Assembly: GCA_964562855.1 (NCBI GenBank)
Contig: CAZLVB010000009.1
Coordinates: 1 to 29,676 of the forward strand
Direction: 5' to 3'
DNA from: 2-12-FULL-41-17 sp964562855
Lineage (GTDB): Bacteria; Patescibacteriota; Microgenomatia; Curtissbacterales; GWA2-41-24
Length of the DNA stretch: 29,676 nucleotides
Numbering within the stretch: position 1 is the stretch's first letter; each line of letters begins with the position of its first letter. The translations under genes and the position numbers were made by a program. The notes under the pieces are model-generated. The model did no database searches. It was given only the letters and a program-made list of their open reading frames with translations, and was not told the origin of the DNA. Positions 15,991 to 22,860 of this stretch are shown one piece after another.

Positions 15991-16242
15991 TTAGCCTTGC
16001 TTTCTTGCATATTTTTGCCATTCGGGAGTAACTTTCCCTTCGGCAAGACGCGCAGGCAAAATATCCAGATTCTGTTCTTCGATTCTCGTCCTGACCCTTT
16101 CTTCCAGCTCTTCTGTTGTTAATTCTTCCATTCCTAACCATTTATTTAACGTTTGAAGGTTGCGGGCCAATTCTTTCGGAGAAGGCGGAATTACCTTTTC
16201 GTAAAACTGCCGTACAGCTTTTTTGCTTCCTCTTTCGGACAT
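15991..16242 (-). CDS. Small soluble protein of unknown function
   Basis: An 83-residue charged protein, probably all-helical (KELARNLQTLNKWLG, TTEELEERVRTRIEEQ, TPEWQKYARKQG), without membrane segments. I recognise no family. A plausible promoter precedes it: TTGCCA, 17 bases, TATATT, then 8 bases to the ATG at 16242. This supports a real gene. It diverges from the glycan operon that begins at 16312. Confidence 0.55.
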   Translation of the reverse strand: MSERGSKKAVRQFYEKVIPPSPKELARNLQTLNKWLGMEELTTEELEERVRTRIEEQNLDILPARLAEGKVTPEWQKYARKQG

Positions 16243-16311
16243 TTGGCGGAAATATACATCAAATGAAGATTTTTGGCAAAGTGCTTTGGGTAAATTTCTG
16301 CTATATTTAGT

Positions 16312-17631
16312 GTGGTGTTTTCGCTAACGCAGAATTACCTAACGCGCGGGTTTTGGGGAGATGAAGCCTGGACTTCTTTGATATCGCAACTCCCCTATTT
16401 TCAGATGCTCAAAACCACCGCTGCCGACTTTCACCCGCCGGCTTATTATTCGGTGATTGAACTTGTTTATAAATTTTTGCCGCCGACGGAAGTCAACACG
16501 CGCCTTGTTTCGATTGTTTTTTATTTTTTGACGTTATTTTTGGTTTACAAATTAGCAGCCGACATCAAAGGAAGATTGTTCGGCGTAATCTCGACTGCGG
16601 TTGTTGCTTTAAATCCGATCTTTTTTACATACGCTTTTGAAGCTCGAAACTACACAATGTTTGCGTTTGCGGCAACCGGATCGATCTATTATCTGATAAG
16701 ACTCAGTGAGCAATTTACAAAACTGCGGGCTTTGGGCTTTGTTTTCTTTTCTACCCTTGGAATTTATACGCATTACTACATGTTCTTTACTTTGGCTGCA
16801 CAAAGCTTTTATCTTGTTTTGTTCGACAGAAAAATACTTTTAAGAATGGCCAGTCTTTATGCACTCGTCGCAGTTTTATATCTTCCATGGCTTCCGTTTT
16901 TAGCCGGTCAGCTCAAATCGGTTGGCCAAAATTACTGGATTGGCGGCATTGATAAGCGAACACACTATGAAGCCTTTCTTAGGATTTTGGGCGGAGAACA
17001 TAAAAATATTTTCAGACCATTTCTTTTTGGAATTTCTATCTTTCTTCTGAGCATAGGTGTCCTGCAACATGCTCTTCGCCATAAGTTCGAGAAACCTTAT
17101 CTTTTAATTTGGCTTTGGGCAACAGTGCCGTTTGTACTGGCAAGTCTTCCTGGACTGCGAACCGGAGAATTTTCATTGCCATTTAGGCCAATTTTCTTCT
17201 GGCGTTATTTAATCAACGCCTCGATTCCTTTGGCTTTAGTGATGGTTCACAGCAGTCAAAAACTTAAGAGGCCATTGTTTGCAGTGATTATCGCAGCCGT
17301 TGTTGTTTTGAGCGCAGCGATTGACCTTTTAAGTTTTGGCCGTAACCCCTATACTTTCCGACAGGTGTATCAAGAAAAAGTGCTGCCAGGAATAGAAACG
17401 AGTGATAAACTGGTAACCGTGCTTCCTTCTTTTGCGGAAGTTTTCTATTACCGCAACCGGTTTGGGCTCGACAACGAATTGCTAGTTTTGCCCGAAGGAA
17501 TAGTTACATTTTCCGGTAAGAGCCTTTTGGATGCTTATGTGGCAAGCGGAAAGGTTAAGATCACGGAGGATATAGAAGGCAGGTATTTCGAACTAACGCC
17601 TGGACCTACATTGGAAATCAAAAATGATTAA
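16312..17631 (+). CDS. GT39-like membrane glycosyltransferase 1
   Basis: A 439-residue integral membrane protein with about nine helices, resembling the PMT/ArnT superfamily, which moves sugars from polyprenyl-phosphate donors outside the membrane. The acidic pair in GFWGDEAW (residues 13-20) and the following DFHPPAYY loop match the first periplasmic loop of these enzymes, and RNYTMFAFAATGSIYYL follows. The N-terminal helix usually found before the acidic loop is very short or missing: the GTG start leaves only about 12 residues. An upstream in-frame stretch (ISAIFSVVF) would complete it but has only a rare ATT start. It is the first gene of the operon and overlaps the second by 8 bases. Confidence 0.8.
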   Translation: MVFSLTQNYLTRGFWGDEAWTSLISQLPYFQMLKTTAADFHPPAYYSVIELVYKFLPPTEVNTRLVSIVFYFLTLFLVYKLAADIKGRLFGVISTAVVALNPIFFTYAFEARNYTMFAFAATGSIYYLIRLSEQFTKLRALGFVFFSTLGIYTHYYMFFTLAAQSFYLVLFDRKILLRMASLYALVAVLYLPWLPFLAGQLKSVGQNYWIGGIDKRTHYEAFLRILGGEHKNIFRPFLFGISIFLLSIGVLQHALRHKFEKPYLLIWLWATVPFVLASLPGLRTGEFSLPFRPIFFWRYLINASIPLALVMVHSSQKLKRPLFAVIIAAVVVLSAAIDLLSFGRNPYTFRQVYQEKVLPGIETSDKLVTVLPSFAEVFYYRNRFGLDNELLVLPEGIVTFSGKSLLDAYVASGKVKITEDIEGRYFELTPGPTLEIKND

Positions 17632-19108
17632 AAAATTAATTGGAGAATTTAAAATCAATTACCTGATTTTGACATTTATTCTTTTCTTAATCTTCATTTC
17701 CCGCTTCCCTTCACTTTTTGAACCATTTTGGTACGGAGACGAAGGCATTTTTGCGGCGGTTGCCCGTAATTTGAATCAGGGCGGAGTGCTTTATGCGACC
17801 GCTTGGGATAACAAACCGCCGATGATTTATCTTACCTACGCTTTGATATTTAAATTTTTTGGTGTTTCGATGTTTTGGCTAAGATTGGTAACACTAGTTG
17901 TTGTCCTTTCGACTGCGACTTTAATTTACGAAATTGCAAAGAGTACATTAGGAGAAAAGCGGGCACTTTGGGCGACTCTTATTTTCGGTATTTTAACCTC
18001 GCTAAGAATAATCGAGGGCAATTTAGCACTGACCGAAATCTTTATGATTCTGCCGATTACTTTAGCAATGTTTTTGGTAATTTTTAGAAAATTTGATTAC
18101 ATCTCTCTTTTCGTTGCGGGGATTTTATTTGCAGGCGCCTCGCTTTATAAACAGGTGGGTGCCCTGGAGGCGGCAGCTTTAGGTTTATTTATATTTTTGG
18201 CAACTAAAAACTTTTTAGAGTTTGTAAAAAAGGGCGCGGTATTGGCACTGGGATTTTTAGTGCCGTTTGTCGCAGCTGTTTTGTATTTTGCGCCTAAAGA
18301 ACTTTTGGATGATTATATTTTCGCTGCCTATACCTACTATCAAATTTATCTGGACGAGAGTCCCAGAAGAGCAATAATTATTAACTTTTTAAAATTTGCT
18401 CCGGTCGCTGCAGTAATTCTGTACGGACTATTCAAAAAGTTTAAGGACAAACAAGTCGGCATTTTTCATCTATTTTTACTGTGGACGGCTTTTTCGTTCT
18501 TGGGCAGCTTTTTTTCGGGCAGAACTTACGGCCACTATCTGGTGCAGGCAGTACCGGCTGTTTCGATTGTTTTCGCACGAGGCGATTTCCGAATGAGATT
18601 AAGGATGGTTCAGGTAGCTTTTGCCTCATTTTTCTTTATCCCGATTTTAATTTTGACCAAAATTCTTTTTGCCGATTTTCTTTCCGGGGGTCCTGTTAAT
18701 CAGATTTCATACTGGCAAAATTTTGGTGATTTTATGACCGGCAAAAAAGGCCTAAATTCTTATAACGATTATTTTGACCAAAATGTCAACAGCATCATGG
18801 CTTTGTCTGATTTTTTAGTAATGAACAATGCGAAGGGTCAATACGTCTACATCTGGGGCGATTATCCCTGGCTTTATGCAATTTCTGACGTAAGAAATCC
18901 CACCCGATACGTTACGTCATTTCATGTATTTGGTGTTCCGAATGGTAAGAGTGAAGTTGAAGCTGATCTTTTGAAGAATTCACCTATTTATATTATTAAG
19001 CCTGCAAATTCAATTGGCTATTTTGTGGAACTTGAGCGGCTAACAAGTACGCGTTATACTTATTTGCTCACGGTTGAGAATTCTCGGATATTTATGAGAA
19101 CAAGGTAG
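17624..19108 (+). CDS. GT39-like membrane glycosyltransferase 2
   Basis: A 494-residue membrane protein of the PMT/ArnT superfamily with about ten helices. The first outside loop holds FWYGDEGIFAAVARNLNQGG (acidic catalytic pair) and the second the WDNKPPMIYL motif. It has a C-terminal soluble outside domain (about 380-494) that contains WGDYPWLYAISDVRNP. It would transfer a sugar from a polyprenyl-phosphate donor onto an envelope acceptor. It overlaps the preceding gene by 8 bases and the next starts one base after its stop, so this is a tight operon. The donor sugar is unknown. Confidence 0.85.
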   Translation: MIKKLIGEFKINYLILTFILFLIFISRFPSLFEPFWYGDEGIFAAVARNLNQGGVLYATAWDNKPPMIYLTYALIFKFFGVSMFWLRLVTLVVVLSTATLIYEIAKSTLGEKRALWATLIFGILTSLRIIEGNLALTEIFMILPITLAMFLVIFRKFDYISLFVAGILFAGASLYKQVGALEAAALGLFIFLATKNFLEFVKKGAVLALGFLVPFVAAVLYFAPKELLDDYIFAAYTYYQIYLDESPRRAIIINFLKFAPVAAVILYGLFKKFKDKQVGIFHLFLLWTAFSFLGSFFSGRTYGHYLVQAVPAVSIVFARGDFRMRLRMVQVAFASFFFIPILILTKILFADFLSGGPVNQISYWQNFGDFMTGKKGLNSYNDYFDQNVNSIMALSDFLVMNNAKGQYVYIWGDYPWLYAISDVRNPTRYVTSFHVFGVPNGKSEVEADLLKNSPIYIIKPANSIGYFVELERLTSTRYTYLLTVENSRIFMRTR

Positions 19109-19109
19109 A

Positions 19110-19460
19110 ATGGAGAATCGGGCAGGTCTATTTGCAGATAAACTTTCGTTCTCAATTATCATTTTTTCGGCAATATCGATTTTGGCTCAGATTTCTTTAA
19201 TCCTTTCGGTGACTGGCAAATTGCCGCCCCAAATCCCAATTTTTTATTCAAAATCTTGGGGGGAACCGATGCTTGGACCGCCGCTTTCCATCTGGATTTT
19301 GCCTGCAGTAGCGGCAGGCACAACTATAGTTAATTTTTCCCTGGCTAGGTTTTTTTCGGGCGAAAACAAATTTACAGTCCGGACACTTTCGATTACAGTT
19401 CTTGTGGTAAATTTAATGGCTCTTTATGGTACGAGTAAAATAATCTCGCTTTTGATATGA
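19110..19460 (+). CDS. Small membrane protein, DUF1648-like
   Basis: A 116-residue protein with three membrane helices (about 15-34, 55-77 and 90-112). Between helices 1 and 2 lies KLPPQIPIFYSKSWGEPMLG, which resembles the motif of DUF1648-type proteins (proline-rich loop followed by an aromatic and Gly). Function is unknown. It starts one base after the stop of the second glycosyltransferase and overlaps the WecA-like gene by 4 bases, so it is probably an accessory of the glycan pathway. Confidence 0.65.
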   Translation: MENRAGLFADKLSFSIIIFSAISILAQISLILSVTGKLPPQIPIFYSKSWGEPMLGPPLSIWILPAVAAGTTIVNFSLARFFSGENKFTVRTLSITVLVVNLMALYGTSKIISLLI

Positions 19461-20539
19461 CTTTAATTTTGGTATTCGTAAGCACTTTGCTTTTGTCGTT
19501 GTTTTTAGTGCCGTTAACTATCTTTTTTGCCAGAAAATATAAATTCGTTGATGATCCCAAAAATCACAAACATCCGGCAATTCTCCACAAAAAAATTATC
19601 CCTCGGGCCGGAGGGGCACCGGTTTATCTGGCTCTTCTGGTTGCCGCCCTCTTATTTTTACCGACTGATCAAAAGATGGTGGGGATTTTTGGCGGCGGGC
19701 TTGTTTTAGTGATCGTCGGAATCATCGATGACAAGCTCGATTTAGGCAAGACGGTCAAGCTATTGTGCCAGATTCTTGCGGCGGCAATAGTTGTTGCAAG
19801 CGGCGTGGGCATTGCCTTTATTACCAATCCCCTCTCGGCAATCGGCCCAGGGCCAACCGAGGTAATAAGACTCGACGGATTGAGAATTATTTTTAACTTT
19901 TTGGGTGAACATTCAATTTTGGTCTGGGCTGATCTGTTTGCCATTGCCTGGATTGTCTGGGTAATTAATATGGTTAATTTTTCAAGCGGTGTTGACGGCC
20001 AAATGCCCGGCATTGTATTGGTGGCGCTTTTAGTGTTACTTTTTTCCAGTCTCCGATTTGGTGCTGATCCTAACCAAGTAGTAGTGAGCAGGCTGGCGGC
20101 GGCCGGAGTTGGCGCGACGCTGGGATTTTTAATTTTCAACTTTTATCCGGCCAAAATCTTCCCGGGGGATTCTGCTTCGTATTTGTTAGGTTATCTTGTG
20201 GCAGTGATTGCTATTCTTTCCGGGGCAAAAGTAGGCACGGCAATTTTGGTGATGGCCGTTCCCTTGGTTGACGGCGTATTCACGGTTATCAGACGGCTAA
20301 GTTTGGGCAAGTCCCCCTTTTTGGGTGATCGCGGCCACTTGCAACATAAGCTTTTAGATTTGGGTCTTTCGCAGCGGCAGGTAGCCTTGTTTTATTGGGG
20401 GCTGTGTGCTATTTTGGGGGCTGCCGCTTTAGGCCTTGATTCGCGCGGCAAATCGTTTGCACTTTTAGTGATTGCTGTTATTATTTTAGGGGGACTACTT
20501 TGGCTAAATTCGAATTTACCTCAAAAGGCCCAAAAATAA
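19457..20539 (+). CDS. WecA/TagO-like polyprenyl-phosphate sugar-1-phosphate transferase
   Basis: A 360-residue membrane enzyme of the MraY/WecA family, with about ten helices. It has the cytosolic signatures VDDPKNHKHP (near residue 30), GIIDDKLDLG (about 88-97), NMVNFSSGVDGQ (about 171-182), GDSASYLLG and DRGHLQHKLLDLG (His-rich loop near 290). It couples a UDP-sugar, most often UDP-GlcNAc, to undecaprenyl phosphate and so begins a lipid-linked glycan. Sitting in the operon with two GT39-like transferases and a polyprenyl transferase, it is likely to start a wall or surface polysaccharide. MraY is unlikely, because this is not in a dcw cluster. Confidence 0.88.
   Translation: MTLILVFVSTLLLSLFLVPLTIFFARKYKFVDDPKNHKHPAILHKKIIPRAGGAPVYLALLVAALLFLPTDQKMVGIFGGGLVLVIVGIIDDKLDLGKTVKLLCQILAAAIVVASGVGIAFITNPLSAIGPGPTEVIRLDGLRIIFNFLGEHSILVWADLFAIAWIVWVINMVNFSSGVDGQMPGIVLVALLVLLFSSLRFGADPNQVVVSRLAAAGVGATLGFLIFNFYPAKIFPGDSASYLLGYLVAVIAILSGAKVGTAILVMAVPLVDGVFTVIRRLSLGKSPFLGDRGHLQHKLLDLGLSQRQVALFYWGLCAILGAAALGLDSRGKSFALLVIAVIILGGLLWLNSNLPQKAQK
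20488..20493 (+). promoter_or_regulatory. Shine-Dalgarno that fixes the TTG start of the UbiA-family gene
   Basis: AGGGGG at 20488-20493 lies 6 bases before the TTG at 20500, inside the end of the WecA-like gene. It supports a TTG start and translation by re-initiation. Confidence 0.6.
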
Positions 20540-21510
20540 TCTGGCTGCCCTTTTGGGTTCTTGTTTCTGCCCGTCCCAGACAATGGCTTAAAAATTTGGC
20601 GCTTTTTGCGCCTTTAGTTTTTGAGGGCGCTTTTTTTAATCCTGCCAAATTCTGGATTGTAGTTGTCGGCTTTTTGGTTTTTTCTGCTGTTGCCTCGGCC
20701 ATTTACATAATTAATGATGTTATCGACCTTGAAAAAGATAAGTCCCACCCTTATAAAAGCAAACGGCCGATTGCCGCAGGCCGAATTAATCCTCAACTGG
20801 CTCTTTTGGCCGCCGTTTTAATCTTAGCCGCAGCTATCTTTGTTGCCTCCCGTCTTTCGGTCTTTTTTACAATGGCCATAACCGCCTATGCAGTTTTGCA
20901 GATATTTTATTCTCTTTTCCTGCGATCGATCATTCTTCTGGATGTAATGGCCATTGCCAGTGGATTTTTACTGCGCGTTTATGCCGGCGGAGTTTTAATC
21001 GATGCCCACGTGACTGTCTGGTTTATTTTAACCGTGGCCTCGATGGCTCTGTTTTTAGCAATCGGTAAAAGGAGGTCGGAGCGAACTTTGCTTACTGGTA
21101 CTCGCGAAGGCACGCTTGAGACCAGAAAAATTCTTCTGCACTACCCGGAAACTCTTTTAGACTCTTTAACCGTGATGTTTGCCACGACTACCTGGCTTTC
21201 CTATACCATGTTTACATTTTTGCAGCCGCCGCCTTCTGCCGGTCCGCAGGTTTTAGTCCTATTTGGCGATTATCTACCGCGGACATTTTTAGCTTCGAAA
21301 TGGCTGATGCTGACCGTACCTTTTGTGATTTATGGAGTGATGAGATATCTATATGTAATTTATGAGAAAAAAGAGGGTGAATCCCCGGAGAGAGTGCTGT
21401 TATCTGACATTCCGCTTTTGACTTCTATTGTTATCTGGACCGCACTGGTCTTTTTAATCATCTACGCCAGCGATATCTTGCCCGCCCGCTTTATTCGCTT
21501 TCTGCAGTAG
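20500..21510 (+). CDS. ubiA: UbiA-family prenyltransferase, decaprenyl-phosphate phosphoribosyltransferase-like
   Basis: A 336-residue membrane enzyme with seven to nine helices. The first acidic loop is NDVIDLEKDKSHP with RPIAAGRI after it, the pattern of decaprenyl-phosphate 5-phosphoribosyltransferases (Rv3806c-like). The second loop is in the region GKRRSERTLL. Such enzymes transfer phosphoribose from PRPP onto a polyprenyl phosphate as a first step to arabinose donors. The start is TTG at 20500, overlapping the previous gene by 40 bases. It is the last gene of the envelope operon. The C-terminal codons (FIRFLQ, stop) lie in a 17-bp direct repeat that flanks the DGR cassette. Confidence 0.85.
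   Translation: MAKFEFTSKGPKIIWLPFWVLVSARPRQWLKNLALFAPLVFEGAFFNPAKFWIVVVGFLVFSAVASAIYIINDVIDLEKDKSHPYKSKRPIAAGRINPQLALLAAVLILAAAIFVASRLSVFFTMAITAYAVLQIFYSLFLRSIILLDVMAIASGFLLRVYAGGVLIDAHVTVWFILTVASMALFLAIGKRRSERTLLTGTREGTLETRKILLHYPETLLDSLTVMFATTTWLSYTMFTFLQPPPSAGPQVLVLFGDYLPRTFLASKWLMLTVPFVIYGVMRYLYVIYEKKEGESPERVLLSDIPLLTSIVIWTALVFLIIYASDILPARFIRFLQ
21493..21509. repeat. 17-bp direct repeat, left copy
   Basis: ATTCGCTTTCTGCAGTA occurs here at the end of ubiA and again, in the same orientation, at 22863-22879. The two copies bracket the DGR cassette. In this copy the sequence encodes the last residues of ubiA. Confidence 0.8.
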
Positions 21511-21584
21511 AAAGGGTAACTGACTGAGCAGGAGATCGGCAAAATGCTCGGCGGCTGGATAAAAATTACAAGCTGAGAAACTAT

Positions 21585-21698
21585 CTGGAGATGAAAAGCG
21601 ATGTTGTCGTTGTGATTGTCAGTCCAGTTGTAGTTGACGTTAGCCAAACCGCCGCCGCGCAAATTACCACCGATCAACCGGTTATCGCGATCGAATTT
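21585..21698 (-). repeat. DGR template repeat (TR)
   Basis: This 114-base segment reads, on the minus strand, as an open stretch similar to the end of the gene at 22036-22797. An in-frame stop lies a few codons upstream and there is no start, so it is not an independent gene. It contains eight Asn codons (AAC or AAT) in 38 codons. Aligned to the variable region it differs by 19 substitutions and one deleted AAC codon, and 15 of the 19 fall on A in this copy. The four non-A changes are at the tgg, ttg, gct and first gat codons. A-targeted difference with AAY codons is the hallmark of a DGR template. Confidence 0.9.
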
Positions 21699-21904
21699 AT
21701 GTCTGTCTCCCTTAAAACTTCACCGCAACTCTTGTAAGTTTACAATCGCTACTGTATTTATTCGTCCTCCGAAACGAAAGTATTGGAGGCAACTGGAGTC
21801 AAACACGTAGTTTCCCTTCTTTGATTTTTTGCCGGAAATTTACACTTCTAAGCTCCATCGAGTTTAAAATTCAGAAATCTTTGGCCCTGCAAAAGACCCG
21901 GCGG

Positions 21905-21924
21905 CTTGGAATCGTGATTCCAAG
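21905..21924. repeat. 9-bp inverted repeat within the DGR cassette
   Basis: CTTGGAATC, GT, GATTCCAAG. A perfect hairpin between template and target gene. It may be a transcript terminator-like or cruciform structure, and there is no adjacent T-run on either strand. Confidence 0.5.
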
Positions 21925-22013
21925 TACATTAGCCGGAAGTCGCAGCTATTTTAAAAAAATTTAAGCCAAGTTTTCAAGATGCAAATTTCCAAGAATCTTG
22001 GCCCGAGAGCTAA

Positions 22014-22029
22014 TCCGCCAGCTGGCGGA
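22014..22029. repeat. 16-bp perfect palindrome downstream of the variable region
   Basis: TCCGCCAGCTGGCGGA lies 33 bases past the 3' boundary of the variable region on the target gene side. Hairpins downstream of the variable region help homing in characterised DGRs, so a role is possible. The same kind of palindrome is also a common spacer repeat in related genomes, so this is not proof. Confidence 0.45.
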
Positions 22030-22035
22030 GCCAAG

Positions 22036-22797
22036 TTACTGAGGGTTTGAAGGGAAATCTTTCTGGAGACGAAAAGCGACGTTGTCGCGGCGATTGTCAG
22101 TACAGTAGGTGACGCAGGCCAAACCGCCGCCGCGGAAATGACCACCGATCAACCGGTAAGCGCGCCCGAAAGGATTACTAAACCATTCCCAAGTATCAGC
22201 TTTCCCAAATTCCGGATGCGCAAGGTTGCCTACGTAATTGTAGTCAACAACTGGCGGGGTCTTTACCCCTTTTGCCCTGTCTCCCGCAATTTCTACAAAG
22301 CGCGCAATAACGAGTCCTTCAACCTCCAAAGCAGGAACTGCAAATCTGGAAGTTAATGGCACGTGTCGAACATAATCCGGAACTGTAATCGCGCCTGCTT
22401 TCCTTAAATCTTCAAGAATAGGTGCCAGAGGATCGTTTTGGTGAAGTTGTTTACCTCCATCGTAGTTTGGCCTGGCAATTGTCTCCATTGCTCCCCAGCC
22501 AATTTTAAGCCTGACTGCATCGGGCGAAACCCTTCCGGCATTTATTTGCTCCCAAAACCATGGATTTGGCTTAATTTTCCAGCCGGGGAATTCACTGTAT
22601 TGCGTAAGAACAATATCACGTTTTAAGTAGGGTTCAAAAGAAAAACCAAGATCATGGGTTCTTTCAAGAAATTCCATGAGCTCTTTGGGTGGCTGGGGAA
22701 AAGCTTCTTTGCCAAAAAATGCTTCCAGGGCGCTCGTTTGTTCTGCCAAAAGCTGATTTGGACCTGGAAGTGTGCCTGCTGTTCTTTCTGCTGACAT
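22036..22797 (-). CDS. DGR target protein with variable C-terminus (C-type-lectin/FGE-like)
   Basis: The protein has 253 residues from the ATG at 22797. The N-terminus is soluble, with no signal peptide. The body holds FPGWKIKPNPWFWEQI and NDPLAPILEDLRKAG, then VPDYVRHVPLTSRF. The end, NLAHPEFGKADTWEWF, RLIGGHFRGGGLA and DNVAFRLQ, is the ligand-binding fold of formylglycine-generating-enzyme type, which DGRs use as a display scaffold. Residues 209-245 are the variable region. An in-frame TTG upstream lies inside the promoter. The protein lacks export signals, so it may act inside the cell or be displayed by an unknown route. Its ligand is unknown. The fold assignment is from sequence pattern. 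Confidence 0.85.
   Translation of the reverse strand: MSAERTAGTLPGPNQLLAEQTSALEAFFGKEAFPQPPKELMEFLERTHDLGFSFEPYLKRDIVLTQYSEFPGWKIKPNPWFWEQINAGRVSPDAVRLKIGWGAMETIARPNYDGGKQLHQNDPLAPILEDLRKAGAITVPDYVRHVPLTSRFAVPALEVEGLVIARFVEIAGDRAKGVKTPPVVDYNYVGNLAHPEFGKADTWEWFSNPFGRAYRLIGGHFRGGGLACVTYCTDNRRDNVAFRLQKDFPSNPQ
22063..22173 (-). repeat. DGR variable region (VR)
   Basis: This is the 3' part of the target gene, matching the template at 21585-21698 over 111 aligned bases. Residues altered relative to the template include Asn to Tyr, His, Cys, Thr and Arg, and His to Arg. The match ends sharply at CTCCAG (gene sense), 8 codons before the stop. Conserved non-A positions hold the fold (RLIGG, GGGLA, DN, AF), while A positions vary. 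Confidence 0.9.
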
Positions 22798-22808
22798 ATT
22801 AAATGCGG

Positions 22809-22837
22809 ATAGTATCAAACTATGAGTCCTTTGTCAA
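22809..22837 (-). promoter_or_regulatory. Promoter of the DGR target gene
   Basis: TTGACA (22832-22837), 17 bases, TACTAT (22809-22814), then 11 bases to the ATG at 22797. It lies inside the repeat-bounded cassette, so the target gene carries its own promoter. Confidence 0.75.
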
Positions 22838-22860
22838 ATCGCTCCGAGGCGCCGCAAGAC

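Larger units (their letters stand above)
21511..22035. other. Non-coding interior of the DGR cassette
   Basis: This stretch of over 500 bases has no credible gene. It contains the template repeat (21585-21698), several perfect inverted repeats (TTGTAA-GT-TTACAA at 21732-21745, CTTGGAATC-GT-GATTCCAAG at 21905-21924, CCAAGAATCTTGG at 21989-22001, TCCGCCAGCTGGCGGA at 22014-22029) and AT-rich spacer. I see no reverse transcriptase and no accessory protein (Avd-like) here. Confidence 0.7.

Noticed and set aside
21462..21677. A 71-codon frame on the minus strand through the template repeat as a protein gene
   Set aside because: There is no convincing start or promoter, an in-frame stop lies just upstream of the repeat, and its matching part is explained by the DGR template.
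21511..22035. Reverse transcriptase or Avd-like gene near the DGR
   Set aside because: No frame here or nearby is long enough, and no YxDD-type motif was seen in any translated frame.
22798..22818. TTG start at 22818 for the DGR target
   Set aside because: It lies over the -10 box of a good promoter, so the ATG at 22797 is preferred.
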